Under the pieces are notes generated by a model, which made no database searches, was not told where the DNA came from, and worked only from the letters and a program-made list of their open reading frames with translations. Below, piece after piece: positions 8,213-16,861 of a stretch of 64,000 nucleotides of DNA. How positions within the stretch are numbered: position 1 is the first letter of the stretch; the number at the start of each line of letters is the position of its first letter. Location of the stretch: contig NZ_JAJUWR010000028.1 in the NCBI RefSeq assembly GCF_021390545.1, positions 27,457 through 91,456 on the forward strand, written 5' to 3'. This stretch comes from Algoriphagus sp. AGSA1. Its GTDB lineage: Bacteria; Bacteroidota; Bacteroidia; Cytophagales; Cyclobacteriaceae. The translations under genes were made by a program, and so were the position numbers.

Positions 8213-9105
8213 TTTTCTGATAAATGGTTTTTCTTCTCCTTTTTGCTCATCTCAGCCATTACTATTTCATCTGGAAAAACCACTTCCACCTTGTGTGGCT
8301 CGGAGAAATCAGATTCTCCTTCTTTGGAGATAAATTTCATTGGTCCTTGATGATATTTTAGCTTGTCCTTTCCTGATTTCACGGGCTTCATATTGACTAA
8401 CCGTACATGCAGTCCTGAATTGTAATCTTCTCCAGCCGAATCCGCCAGCACATCACCAGGAAATACCACCTGCCCCACTTTCACCTTTTGGCTTCCAGGC
8501 CTCAAGACCATGAGCTTGGTCAGCGATCCATCTTCATGAAAGAGTTCAATATAATTTTCTGAATGATCAAAGTCCAAGTTTTCCCGCTCATCATACTTCT
8601 CCATACTGATTGCTGAAACCACTCCTTTCCGTGGCGCAAGAATCTCCGTAGGCAGATCAAATTTGAATGAGATACCTACATACTCTTTGTTCTCTTCCTT
8701 TGGCTGAAGACGGTTTTGGATATGAGTCATCCGTATTCCTGTCGTCCTAGTGCCTTCTGGTAATGGAATAAGGTACACCGGCTCTTGTTTTGATTTCCCG
8801 TAATAATCTCCCTTGATGTAAGTGTAAGTATAGCGTAGGTTAGTACTTTGTCCTTCAACCCTTCGCTTCAAAGTAGAAACCTTCGATCTTCCCGGACGGA
8901 CCACAGCCAAGCCGGAAGAACCTACTGGAAGTATATTTGTGAGTTCAGTGTAATTAATCAGAACAGTATATGGAACCTGCTCAGTATTGGTAGCATATAT
9001 TTCCATAATACCATCATTCTTCCGCTCCGTATCCATAGTAATCTGGGCGAATGTGGTCTGACTGAAAAAAAAGACCATTAGCAAGACGTTAAGAATTCGA
9101 GTCAT
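8209..9105 (-). CDS. Secreted M23/LytM-like protein with degenerate zinc site
   Basis: About 298 residues with a signal peptide (MTRILNVLLMVFFFSQTTFAQ). The C-terminal half has the shape of a LytM/M23 endopeptidase domain: a strand ending in LAPRKGVVSAI, then NYIELFHEDG, then KVKVGQVVFPGDVLADSAG, then SGLHVRLV. The zinc ligands of active M23 enzymes are largely missing: no HxxxD histidine before LAPRKG and only one histidine where HxH is expected. It may therefore bind peptidoglycan or regulate an amidase, as inactive LytM proteins such as EnvC do; that role is inference. The ATG at 9105 was chosen for the signal peptide; an ATG at 9117 is also possible. Confidence 0.7.
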   Translation of the reverse strand: MTRILNVLLMVFFFSQTTFAQITMDTERKNDGIMEIYATNTEQVPYTVLINYTELTNILPVGSSGLAVVRPGRSKVSTLKRRVEGQSTNLRYTYTYIKGDYYGKSKQEPVYLIPLPEGTRTTGIRMTHIQNRLQPKEENKEYVGISFKFDLPTEILAPRKGVVSAISMEKYDERENLDFDHSENYIELFHEDGSLTKLMVLRPGSQKVKVGQVVFPGDVLADSAGEDYNSGLHVRLVNMKPVKSGKDKLKYHQGPMKFISKEGESDFSEPHKVEVVFPDEIVMAEMSKKEKKNHLSEN

Positions 9106-9442
9106 AAAGAGGAGCATGTTATGTGGATGAAATATGCCAAAACAATTAATTTCAATATTAGCTAGTATATAGAAGCTATTTTTTACTTTTCTGTATGCCT
9201 TCTTGTCGTAAAACAAGGAATACCGTCAAATTCTCAATAGTAGCAATCAGGAAAATAAAAGCATACTATTGGCTGTCAGAAGAGAGAAGTTCACAAAAAC
9301 CAAACTAGTGTTTTTCACAAAACACTCCTAATAAACTTTTAAAAAACATTCGGAAACAACTAATTACAAAAAACTTAAAAGTTCATAGCATAAAAGGAAA
9401 AGACTCGTGGCTTAAGTTTCCTCCATTTCCTAAGCCTATTCG
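9106..9442. other. Intergenic, no gene seen
   Basis: About 340 AT-rich bases between the M23-like gene and the end of the DUF3810 gene. I see no ORF with coding character. GGCTTA/TAAGCC arms around 9410-9436 could form a weak terminator hairpin for the DUF3810 transcript, followed on the minus strand by a pyrimidine-rich stretch. Confidence 0.4.
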
Positions 9443-10516
9443 TCAAAAGTCTTTCATCCTTTCCCTCCATGCAAAAGCCAATTTTGGCAATTCCTGATAA
9501 CTGTTGACGCCGGCTTTTACCCCCTGTGTTTTCAGGAAGACGTCGTTGGTTTTTCGGCTCAGTTCCAAGGAATATGCCTTGATGGCCTCGCTGGCTTTTC
9601 GGATAGAAACCATATCGTTACGGATCCCTCTATCGAGAGTTTTCACCCACTCCCTGTATTCCTCTGGCGCCATCCTATAATAATCCGAAAGCTGGTAATT
9701 CAATAATCTCAACTGCCCTGAATAGCGCAGAAGAGGATCATCCGAATTGGTACAGATCACCCATGCGATGAAATTAGCCTCTCCCTCATCAGTCACTCCA
9801 TAGCTATGCGCCATCTCATGGGCAACAGTGAAAGGTTTCTCCAAAGCATGCAGAGAAGGGTCTATATAGCTTTCTCCGGTAAAAGGAAAATAGATTCCCA
9901 AAATCCCCATCTTCCGCATAAAGCCGGATGGAGGAAATTGTTTGGTCCTCGGCCTTCCGGTGAAATTTAAACCCAGCATATTTAAATTGTCCGCCATATT
10001 TGCCCGCACGAGCTTTTCTAATTCAGGATAGGGTAAGATTTCTTCTATGGCTGCGGTATCCCGCGTAACCGCATTTCTATATTGCTGGGCCAGACGATAA
10101 GTGATCTGCACTTCACTCTTCACCTGTTCCAGATTCATGGATTTGGGCTGAAGTCCCAGCTGCTGCACAATAGGCGTACGCTGGTAATTAAACCCCCATA
10201 ATACCAGAAAAAAGAAGACCAAGGCACCCAGTCCATTAACCAAAGCCGCTAAAGAATACCACGTTCTGCTTTTCCACCCCGTCTTTTGACTAACTCTCCA
10301 AAAATAAATACCAATGACTAACAATACAGAAGCTATAAATAAATAAACGCTGGGAAAGGGCAATCTTCCCAGCGTAATATCTATTACATTCCGGATACCT
10401 GGAAAGAATTTTCTTGAATAAATAGTATCAGTAGCTTCTGGGTTTTGAGTTGCCAAATAGCGTATCCCCAAAGCAATAACTCCGAGAATCGCCCAGGACC
10501 AATCTCTCTTTCCCAT
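9443..10516 (-). CDS. DUF3810 membrane protein with HExxH motif
   Basis: A 357-residue protein with three N-terminal membrane segments (about 9-24, 55-75 and 88-109) and a large soluble C-terminal domain. The domain contains TVAHEMAHSYGVTDEGEANF: an HExxH zinc motif followed by an E-x(2)-A-N-F third-ligand region, as in gluzincin-like metallopeptidases. The layout matches the Bacteroidota family DUF3810, whose substrate is not known. It follows the NifU gene by 9 bases and is probably co-transcribed with it. Confidence 0.82.
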   Translation of the reverse strand: MGKRDWSWAILGVIALGIRYLATQNPEATDTIYSRKFFPGIRNVIDITLGRLPFPSVYLFIASVLLVIGIYFWRVSQKTGWKSRTWYSLAALVNGLGALVFFFLVLWGFNYQRTPIVQQLGLQPKSMNLEQVKSEVQITYRLAQQYRNAVTRDTAAIEEILPYPELEKLVRANMADNLNMLGLNFTGRPRTKQFPPSGFMRKMGILGIYFPFTGESYIDPSLHALEKPFTVAHEMAHSYGVTDEGEANFIAWVICTNSDDPLLRYSGQLRLLNYQLSDYYRMAPEEYREWVKTLDRGIRNDMVSIRKASEAIKAYSLELSRKTNDVFLKTQGVKAGVNSYQELPKLAFAWRERMKDF

Positions 10517-10525
10517 AAAATCAGC

Positions 10526-11107
10526 TTATACTCCCTCTGCTACTACTTCTTTAACTTCCGGGAGCATCCTGGTCAGCAAATTCTGGATCCCAGCTTTTAA
10601 TGTTATAGTGCTCGAAGGGCATCCTGAGCAAGACCCCTGGAGCAGCACTTTCACTACCCCATCATGAAAGGAATGAAACACTATCGCTCCACCATCTTGC
10701 TCCACGGCAGGCCGGATGTATTCATCAAGAATTCCTTTGATTTTCTTCACAACTTCCGAATCATTCTCGTCAAAAAGAGGATCCTTGTCAAAACCAACAG
10801 GAACAGGGGCTTTCCCTGCTTCCAAATATTGCTTGATATGATCTCTCACTATGCCTTGTATCTCGGCCCACTCCACATCTTCAGACTTAGTGACTGTCAC
10901 AAAATTAGAAGCGATAAACACCCGCTCCACTGCCGCAAAATTAAACAGCTCTTGGGCCAATGGGCTGATTTTGGCACCCTCTGCATCAGGAAAATCAAAA
11001 CTTACTCCCTCATCCACCAACATAAAATTGGCGACAAATTTCAGGGAGTTTGGGTTAGGATTGGCCTCCATATAGAGGTGAACAGGTCTTGCTTGAGCTT
11101 GTAGCAT
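10526..11107 (-). CDS. NifU family Fe-S cluster carrier
   Basis: A 193-residue Fe-S scaffold or carrier protein. The N-terminal part (about 10-95) is an Nfu-N type domain with ANPNPNSLKFV, and the C-terminal part is the NifU domain with GSCSGCPSS (Cys160 and Cys163), the CxxC that holds a cluster between two subunits. This two-domain form is the NFU1/Nfu type that hands 4Fe-4S clusters to apoproteins. Several Fe-S proteins occur in the window (60950-63211) but far from this gene. It probably heads a two-gene operon with the DUF3810 gene. Confidence 0.9.
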   Translation of the reverse strand: MLQAQARPVHLYMEANPNPNSLKFVANFMLVDEGVSFDFPDAEGAKISPLAQELFNFAAVERVFIASNFVTVTKSEDVEWAEIQGIVRDHIKQYLEAGKAPVPVGFDKDPLFDENDSEVVKKIKGILDEYIRPAVEQDGGAIVFHSFHDGVVKVLLQGSCSGCPSSTITLKAGIQNLLTRMLPEVKEVVAEGV

Positions 11108-11185
11108 GGTAATCTCGATTTTTGTTTAGAAAACCGAATTGCGGGGATTAAGTTCCAGCAAATTAGATTTTCATGGCAAATGCAC

Positions 11186-11920
11186 TTATTTGAATGGATG
11201 TCCGGTGGCTGCATACCAGATCCCTCCATACACATGCTTTAAGAAAACAGGATCTTCCCAAGCTGCCTCTACATGTCCTAGTGCGGTATAGAATACCCTT
11301 CCCCCATCAAATTCATGGTACCAGGCCATAGGATGGTTATCACCATTCCCTCTGGCTACTTTGTACGTACTTTCATCGGCTTTGATCAAGACCTTGATAT
11401 CGGGGTTGATATCCTTAAACTCATACAATTCATCTGTGAACATCCAGTTTTTAGGCAGGTGCCATGTAGATGGATGATTTTGATCTACTACTTCGAGCCG
11501 CAAAGTCTGCTGTGCAGGATGTGACAAAAAGTATGCTCCTATCATGTCGTTGTACCATGGCCATTGATACTCGGTATCTGTAGCAGAGTGAATACCGACC
11601 ACACCTTTTCCGCTTTGGACAAAGCGCTGAAAAGCTGCTTTCTGCTCATCATTAAAAATGGTACCGGTGGTGGTGGTCAATATAACCACATCGTATTTGG
11701 CCAGTTTTTCATCTGTAAATTCGCTTGCATCTTCAGTGGTATAAACGCTGAAGACCTCCGTTTTCCCCATCTTTTTCAAAGCAGCCACAGCCTCGGGGAT
11801 AGATTGATGGCGAAAACCTGCGGTTTTACTGAAAACCAAAGCTTTAAATTGCTGTGCGGGAGCAATCAGTATCACACTGAAAATAAGCCCTAAGGCCAGA
11901 ATTGCACGTTTTAAGTTCAT
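11186..11920 (-). CDS. ThuA domain protein, secreted
   Basis: A 244-residue protein with a signal peptide (MNLKRAILALGLIFSVILIAPAQQ) and a single ThuA-like glutamine-amidotransferase-like domain. Recognisable segments are ALVFSKTAGFRHQSI, KYDVVILTTTTG, GKGVVGIHSATDTEYQWPWY, and the C-terminal PMAWYHEFDGGRVFYTALGH. In Bacteroidota these periplasmic ThuA proteins often occur with sugar-degrading enzymes; none is next to this gene, and the catalytic role is unknown. Apparently a single gene, 75 bases downstream of the VanX-type gene. Confidence 0.88.
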   Translation of the reverse strand: MNLKRAILALGLIFSVILIAPAQQFKALVFSKTAGFRHQSIPEAVAALKKMGKTEVFSVYTTEDASEFTDEKLAKYDVVILTTTTGTIFNDEQKAAFQRFVQSGKGVVGIHSATDTEYQWPWYNDMIGAYFLSHPAQQTLRLEVVDQNHPSTWHLPKNWMFTDELYEFKDINPDIKVLIKADESTYKVARGNGDNHPMAWYHEFDGGRVFYTALGHVEAAWEDPVFLKHVYGGIWYAATGHPFK

Positions 11921-11995
11921 AGGTTGGGATGTTGGGTTTTATTACTTTTATTGAAAATTGAATACTGTCATCTTGAATATTGATAATTGGATTTG

Positions 11996-12748
11996 TCATT
12001 TGATGATTTCAAACTTTTCCCCGGCTTCTTTCCTGCTGAAGGCATTGAAATGCCACCATTCAGAACCTATCCCGCTAAATCCATTACCTGTCATTACTTT
12101 CCGCAGAATATCCCGGTTGGCAATTTGCGCTTTCGTTAATTTCCCGTCGGCGAGCATTTGCTTTTCACGGTCCGGATACGCTAGATAGCCAAAATAATCA
12201 TAAGCTGTACCCATATTCAGGGTTGTATCAGCTTTTATATCGTAAATAGTCAGATCTACAGCTACGCCATAATTATGCAAACCACCTTTCTTCGGATCTG
12301 CGACATATAGAGGCTTGATACTGTCAGGTTTGTCCAGCACATCCCACAAAATCTGCTGTACACTCAGCGGACGAACTCCATCATACACCAGCAAGGTATA
12401 ATCCGGGTGCATCCCTTTCAGCATTTCTTGGGCTTTTTTCAATCTTTCTGCTACTTCCGGCTGAAGATAAGCCTTAGTCAGATCACCATACACATCCTCA
12501 CCAAAGAAATTGTCGGGCGTGGAATACTTTAGCTCCACCAGAATCCCAGGAATTACTTCTTCCACATCCACCAATCCCTGGGCAATCAATTTTTCCTCCA
12601 ACTCAGGAATTTTCGCTTCCAGTTCTACATCTTTTACCGGATCCAGCACTTCCCGCTGCTGCTCAGAGAAAATCTCCTGATCGCTTTTCTGCGCTGTGCC
12701 GCAGGCAATCAACATCAAGAATAAGAAGAAATAAGAATTATTCACCAT
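11996..12748 (-). CDS. D-alanyl-D-alanine dipeptidase, VanX type (M15D), lipoprotein
   Basis: Hydrolyses D-Ala-D-Ala or similar dipeptides, probably for cell wall turnover. The N-terminus is a short signal with lipobox-like LIAC, so it is likely membrane-anchored outside the cytoplasm. VanX-family residues are present: YDGVRP with the catalytic arginine (about 126), GLHNYGVAVD giving zinc ligands His158 and Asp165, and SEWWHF giving Glu230 and His233. The ATG at 12748 overlaps the TGA of the SDR gene by one base, so translation is coupled; a TTG one codon upstream is less likely. No vanHA partners lie nearby, so glycopeptide resistance is not implied. Confidence 0.9.
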   Translation of the reverse strand: MVNNSYFFLFLMLIACGTAQKSDQEIFSEQQREVLDPVKDVELEAKIPELEEKLIAQGLVDVEEVIPGILVELKYSTPDNFFGEDVYGDLTKAYLQPEVAERLKKAQEMLKGMHPDYTLLVYDGVRPLSVQQILWDVLDKPDSIKPLYVADPKKGGLHNYGVAVDLTIYDIKADTTLNMGTAYDYFGYLAYPDREKQMLADGKLTKAQIANRDILRKVMTGNGFSGIGSEWWHFNAFSRKEAGEKFEIIK

Positions 12749-13506
12749 CAAGGATTTCTATTTACAATAGTAGCTGAAGCCTGGGCTGTGGGCAACACCA
12801 CTACATCGGCAATAGTCACATGCGGAGGCCTAGTTACGGCAAACTCGACGATATCCGCAATATCCTGGGCGACCAATGGCTCCATTCCTTGATAAACCGT
12901 ATCTGCACGGTTTTCGTCACCCTTAAACCTAACAAGAGAAAACTCAGTCTCGACCAGCCCGGGATGAATAGCAACCACTCTGATCCCAAACGGGTTCATG
13001 TCTATTCTCATTCCTTTGGTAATGGCATCTACCGCATGTTTAGACCCGCAATACACGCTCCCGTTGGGATAGACTTCCTTTCCGGCTATGGAACCTATGT
13101 TGATGATCATACCGGATTTCCGCTCCGTCATTCCTGGGATAATGGCCCGCGACACATACAAAAGCCCCTTCACATTGATATCCATCATATCATCCCAGTC
13201 ACCTAAATCTGCAGATTGCACCGGATCCATCCCATGAGCATTTCCCGCGTTATTGATCAGTACATCTATGGCTTTCCATTTTTGAGGAAGTTTGTCAAGG
13301 ATTTCCTTTACTTTTTCCCGATCACGCACATCAAATACTAAAGGCAAAAAACCAATATCCTCAGGCAATTCAGATTTCAGTTCCTCCAACCGGTTTCCAC
13401 GTCTTCCGGTGGCGATGATATCAAAACCTATCTTGGCAAGGGTGATTGCGGCAGCTTTACCGATTCCAGAAGTAGCTCCGGTGATTAGGGCAATTTTGTT
13501 TTTCAT
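12748..13506 (-). CDS. SDR family NAD(P)-dependent oxidoreductase
   Basis: A 252-residue classical short-chain dehydrogenase. It shows the cofactor motif TGATSGIGKA near the N-terminus, NNAG, and the catalytic set with SIAG serine and YCGSK tyrosine-lysine. The sequence resembles YdfG-type 3-hydroxy acid (serine/allo-threonine) dehydrogenases, which is a guess on overall look. The ATG at 13506 gives MKNKIALITGATSG, the normal SDR start; the open frame extends eight more codons. Its stop codon shares a base with the start of the VanX-type gene. Confidence 0.9.
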   Translation of the reverse strand: MKNKIALITGATSGIGKAAAITLAKIGFDIIATGRRGNRLEELKSELPEDIGFLPLVFDVRDREKVKEILDKLPQKWKAIDVLINNAGNAHGMDPVQSADLGDWDDMMDINVKGLLYVSRAIIPGMTERKSGMIINIGSIAGKEVYPNGSVYCGSKHAVDAITKGMRIDMNPFGIRVVAIHPGLVETEFSLVRFKGDENRADTVYQGMEPLVAQDIADIVEFAVTRPPHVTIADVVVLPTAQASATIVNRNP

Positions 13507-13724
13507 CCTGAAAGATAAAAAAATTATCAATGGACAATTTTCAATACTCAGTGATCAAAAGAAAAATTCCAAGGGTTCGGATATACTCATCCACAGTTTT
13601 TCAAACATTATTCTAGGTCTTCTAATAATTGCAGGGCTTGTTGTGCCGATTATTAAAACAGGAATGCTAACTGCTGGGTTTGGTTCAAAACCTTCGCACC
13701 TTTCGACTTTTCACCTTCTATTCA

Positions 13725-14537
13725 CTACTGAAAATTCAGGTAAAGCGTAATGCTTTTTCTTTTAAGTGAAGAAATAGCATCCCGAAGCTCCGGCAATGTG
13801 TTTTCCGCCTGATAGGTATTCATCATCCCATGAGAAAAGCGTATCTCCGGGGCAAACTTGAAGTATTTGAAGTAAATCTCAAAGCCCATCCCTGCTTCTA
13901 TTGAAACGTCCCGGCCCGTCATCACGATATCGTCCACATTGGCTTCATCCTGGCTTTTGGTACGGAACTGATAGCTCCCGCCTCCAATAAAATACATGCG
14001 GGTATTATTGAATCTCACCGAACGGTATTTGAAGAGTAAAGGTAATTCTACCATAGTGGCTTCTGAGCTATACACCTGAACTCCTCCGGACACAGTACCT
14101 TCGTTCCCAGGAGTTGTCTGTATGAGCCCCTCATCTAGCTTATCGTAAAAATAAGTCACTTCTGTCTTATACTCATAGAAGCCCACCTTCGGTGTAAAAA
14201 GCAATTGTACTTGATCGTGAAGCCTCAGAATACCGATAAACCCCAGTGAAAAACCCGGAGAAAACTGAGGCTGAACACTCCTAACCCGGGAAAAGGGATT
14301 AGTGCTGTTTGACCCTTGATTCATAAACGCATCGGTATATTTCACTCGCAGCGTACTATTGTGGGCAGCCAGAAAAAAACCATAGGAAAGCGTCCGGTTA
14401 TCAGAACCTGCTGTTGAGGTCAAGCCAAACATCCCTTGCCCAAACGTAGGGATTACTGCCGAGAAAAACACTAAACCCAGTAGGACTATTTTGTTCCTAC
14501 GTAGATTGAGCTTATTCCAAATGTAAGTGGTTTGCAT
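13725..14537 (-). CDS. porT: PorT family outer membrane protein (type IX secretion)
   Basis: A 270-residue protein with a signal peptide (cleavage near PTFGQ) and alternating beta strands ending in LYLNFQ, a C-terminal aromatic as in outer membrane barrels. The KFAPEIRFSHGMMN segment and overall pattern match PorT (PorT/SprT), a barrel needed for the Bacteroidota type IX secretion system that exports gliding adhesins and secreted enzymes. The gene overlaps the end of ubiE by 52 bases; the ubiE-porT pairing is common in this phylum. It suggests, together with the PorE-like gene at 58409, that the organism has T9SS. Confidence 0.85.
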   Translation of the reverse strand: MQTTYIWNKLNLRRNKIVLLGLVFFSAVIPTFGQGMFGLTSTAGSDNRTLSYGFFLAAHNSTLRVKYTDAFMNQGSNSTNPFSRVRSVQPQFSPGFSLGFIGILRLHDQVQLLFTPKVGFYEYKTEVTYFYDKLDEGLIQTTPGNEGTVSGGVQVYSSEATMVELPLLFKYRSVRFNNTRMYFIGGGSYQFRTKSQDEANVDDIVMTGRDVSIEAGMGFEIYFKYFKFAPEIRFSHGMMNTYQAENTLPELRDAISSLKRKSITLYLNFQ

Positions 14538-15208
14538 AGGTTGCTGGTGAATCCGACTTTGTTCATAATTCTCAGAAAATCCATTCCGTACGGAAAGGCC
14601 TCCACTGACTCAGGAAGATAGGTATAAGCTGAATTGTCCTTGGATACAATCTTTCCGATCTGAGGCAAAATAGCTTTGGAATAAAATGCATAAGCCTGTT
14701 TCATCGGTGCTTTGGTCGGCTGGCTAAACTCCAATATCACCACTTTACCTCCCGGTTTAAGTACGCGATACATATCTGCCAGTCCTTTTTCCAGATTCTC
14801 AAAGTTCCTGACACCAAATGAAACGATGACCGCATCAAACTTATTATCTTCGAAAAGCAGCCCTTCAGAATCACCAAGCTGAAGCTCTATTTTATCATCC
14901 AGTCCTTTTTTCTTCATTTTCTTTCTGCCTTCTTCCAGCATGCCCTCGGAGATATCCACTCCGATGATCTTGTCCGGGTTCAATGACAGTGCTTCAATGG
15001 CAAAATCACCCGTACCCGTCGCTATATCCAGAATCAGCTTAGGCTGATCATCTTTCAGATATTTAATTGCTTTTTTTCTCCAGCTGATATCAATTCCCAT
15101 GCTGAGCACATGATTGAGCAAATCGTATTTGCCGGAAATGTTGTTGAACATTTCAGCTACTTGTTCTTTTTTGGAGTCTTGTTTGTCTTTATAGGGAACT
15201 ACGGCCAT
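14486..15208 (-). CDS. ubiE: Demethylmenaquinone methyltransferase
   Basis: SAM-dependent C-methylation of demethylmenaquinone to menaquinone, the last step of the quinone pathway used by Bacteroidota respiration (MenG/UbiE). Starting at the ATG at 15208 (MAVVPYKDK) gives 240 residues, matching related proteins; the open frame reaches 15250 with residues that do not look native. Family motifs are KKEQVAEMFNNISGKYDLLNHVLSMG, the SAM motif LDIATGTGDFA, VSFGVRNF, and LKPGGKVVILEFSQP. Confidence 0.95.
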   Translation of the reverse strand: MAVVPYKDKQDSKKEQVAEMFNNISGKYDLLNHVLSMGIDISWRKKAIKYLKDDQPKLILDIATGTGDFAIEALSLNPDKIIGVDISEGMLEEGRKKMKKKGLDDKIELQLGDSEGLLFEDNKFDAVIVSFGVRNFENLEKGLADMYRVLKPGGKVVILEFSQPTKAPMKQAYAFYSKAILPQIGKIVSKDNSAYTYLPESVEAFPYGMDFLRIMNKVGFTSNLCKPLTFGISSIYVGTK

Positions 15209-15283
15209 CAGAATTCTGTCTTTGAAAGAGCAATAATAGGGAAGAAACACGAGGAATGGAAAAATGTTACGCTTCGCTTTCCC

Positions 15284-15313
15284 CTGCCCTTTACGGATAA
15301 TGTCTTACTTTTG
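15284..15313 (+). promoter_or_regulatory. Bacteroidota promoter of engB
   Basis: TACTTTTG at 15306-15313 matches the -7 consensus TAnnTTTG. A CTG (one base off TTG) at 15284-15286 stands exactly 19 bases upstream. Transcription would start about 10 bases before the engB ATG. Confidence 0.55.
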
Positions 15314-15330
15314 CATCTAAACACCAGCAG

Positions 15331-15933
15331 ATGATCAATAAAGCCACTTTCGTAATCAGTAATTCCAACCCTGGAAATTGTCCAAAACCAGACCGTGCTG
15401 AGATCGCTTTTATAGGCAGATCAAATGTGGGCAAAAGCTCCCTGATCAATATGCTCGTCAACCAGAAAGGCCTGGCCAAAACATCCCAAAAACCCGGAAA
15501 AACCCAGTTGATAAACCATTTCCTGATCAATGATAAGTGGTACCTTGTTGATCTTCCGGGCTATGGTTTCGCCAAAGTCAACCTGAAAGTAAAGCAGGGA
15601 TGGGAGAGCATGATCACGACCTACCTCACCAAGCGGGAAAACCTATGCGGGGTATTTGTACTTATTGATAGCCGATTAGAACCCCAGCAGATAGACCTGG
15701 AATTCTTACTCTGGTGTGGTTCCCAAGGAGTTCCTACGGTTTTGGTATTTACTAAAGCTGACAAGCAATCCAGGGCAAAAACTGACCAGAATATCCGGAA
15801 GTTTCTAAGCAAAACCCAGGAAATATTTGAAGAAGAACCTGACTACTTTATCAGCAGCGCAGAGGCAGGCACTGGAAAAGCTGAACTGACACGGTTTATG
15901 GAAGAATTGGTAACAGAATATGAAGTCCGGTAA
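15331..15933 (+). CDS. engB: Ribosome biogenesis GTP-binding protein EngB
   Basis: A 200-residue GTPase of the YihA/YsxC family required for assembly of the large ribosomal subunit. G1 is GRSNVGKSSLIN, the switch threonine region KTSQKPGKTQ precedes G3 DLPGYGFAKV, G4 is FTKADK, and G5-like SSAEAGTG is near the C-terminus. The length is typical for the family. Divergent to ubiE with a 122-base gap that holds its promoter. Confidence 0.96.
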   Translation: MINKATFVISNSNPGNCPKPDRAEIAFIGRSNVGKSSLINMLVNQKGLAKTSQKPGKTQLINHFLINDKWYLVDLPGYGFAKVNLKVKQGWESMITTYLTKRENLCGVFVLIDSRLEPQQIDLEFLLWCGSQGVPTVLVFTKADKQSRAKTDQNIRKFLSKTQEIFEEEPDYFISSAEAGTGKAELTRFMEELVTEYEVR

Positions 15934-15952
15934 ATCATTAAATTGATAATCC

Positions 15953-15960
15953 TATATTTG
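15953..15960 (+). promoter_or_regulatory. -7 element upstream of the DUF5606 gene
   Basis: TATATTTG at 15953-15960 matches TAnnTTTG, about 22 bases before the ATG at 15983. The -33 position falls on the engB stop codon and is not a TTG, so only half the promoter is convincing. Confidence 0.45.
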
Positions 15961-15982
15961 CAGCCTCGAAAAAACAAACCAA

Positions 15983-16432
15983 ATGAATTTTAAAGATCTT
16001 GCCACCGTAGCCGGGAAATCCGGGTTGTTCAAAGTTTTGAAGCCTTCACGCACTGGGGTGATCCTGGAAAGCATGGATGCCAAGAAGACCAAGCTCGTTG
16101 CGGGAATGTCCCAGCGAGTATCTATCCTGAGTGATATCTCTATCTACACCTTGACAGAAGAAGGCGCTGAGCCGTTAGAATCTGTAATGCAGAAGATGGA
16201 GGCTGAGTTTCAGGGTGATCTGGGCCTGGACGCCAATCCTGATGACACTGAACTTAGAGCTTTCATGAAGCACGTTCTTCCAGAAGTGGACGAAGCGAGA
16301 GTATATACCTCCGATATCAAAAAACTGATCAATTGGTACAAACTAATCCGGGAGGAAGCTCCAGAAGTATTACAGAAAACTGAGGAGGAAAAACCTATAG
16401 AGACTAAGTCAGAGGAAAAATCAGACAATTAA
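15983..16432 (+). CDS. DUF5606 domain protein
   Basis: A 149-residue cytoplasmic protein. The opening MNFKDLATVAGKSGLFKVLKP and the following GVILESMDAKKTK and VSILSDISIYT segments are what I know of the Bacteroidota-specific family DUF5606, with a small beta-barrel-like N-terminal domain, a helical middle, and an acidic, lysine-rich tail (about 125-149). No function is known. It has its own -7 element and a strong terminator, so it is monocistronic. Confidence 0.85.
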   Translation: MNFKDLATVAGKSGLFKVLKPSRTGVILESMDAKKTKLVAGMSQRVSILSDISIYTLTEEGAEPLESVMQKMEAEFQGDLGLDANPDDTELRAFMKHVLPEVDEARVYTSDIKKLINWYKLIREEAPEVLQKTEEEKPIETKSEEKSDN

Positions 16433-16439
16433 TAATCCA

Positions 16440-16465
16440 GCCCCGAACAGACTCGGGGCTTTTTT
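16440..16465 (+). terminator. Intrinsic terminator of the DUF5606 gene
   Basis: A perfect 7-bp stem, GCCCCGA (16440-16446) with TCGGGGC (16453-16459), has a 6-base loop and six T residues after it. Confidence 0.9.
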
Positions 16466-16474
16466 GATAACGGC

Positions 16475-16783
16475 ATGAGTGAGCCCCTATCCCAAGAAAC
16501 TTTTCTGCTGCTGCAAAAGGATTTTGACTTTCCCGAAAGCCCAACTGAATTTGATGAAGAAAAGGCGATTGCCACTCTATCCAAAGTCATCGCTTATATG
16601 CTTGACAGGGAATTCGAACGCCTGTTACAGATTTGCTACCGCATAGACTTGGGGGAAGAACAACTTAAAAAAATCCTACATGAATCCGAGCCAGATGAGG
16701 TTGCTATCGATTTGGCGACAGCACTGTGGAACCGACAAAAACAAAAGGTGCAAATCCGCAAAAGATATTCATCGAATGGATAA
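16475..16783 (+). CDS. Conserved hypothetical protein
   Basis: A 102-residue acidic, probably all-helical protein with no signal peptide. The repeated pattern (LDREFERLLQICYRIDLGEEQLKKIL, then a TALWNRQKQKVQIRKRY basic end) resembles small Bacteroidota proteins that I have seen only as hypothetical. It begins right after the DUF5606 terminator. Function unknown. Confidence 0.65.
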   Translation: MSEPLSQETFLLLQKDFDFPESPTEFDEEKAIATLSKVIAYMLDREFERLLQICYRIDLGEEQLKKILHESEPDEVAIDLATALWNRQKQKVQIRKRYSSNG

Positions 16784-16861
16784 ACATCCGCAAATAAAAA
16801 TTTGATTTTCTGACAGGAAATTTTTCTTATTTTAGATTTTCTGTCCCTAACAGCCTTACCT

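Noticed and set aside
10664..11104. 146-residue plus-strand ORF
   Set aside because: Antisense to the NifU family gene, which has clear motifs.
11996..12748. Glycopeptide-resistance operon based on the VanX-type enzyme
   Set aside because: No VanH, VanA-type ligase or VanRS next to it; the neighbour is a plain SDR, and Gram-negatives use VanX-like enzymes in wall turnover.
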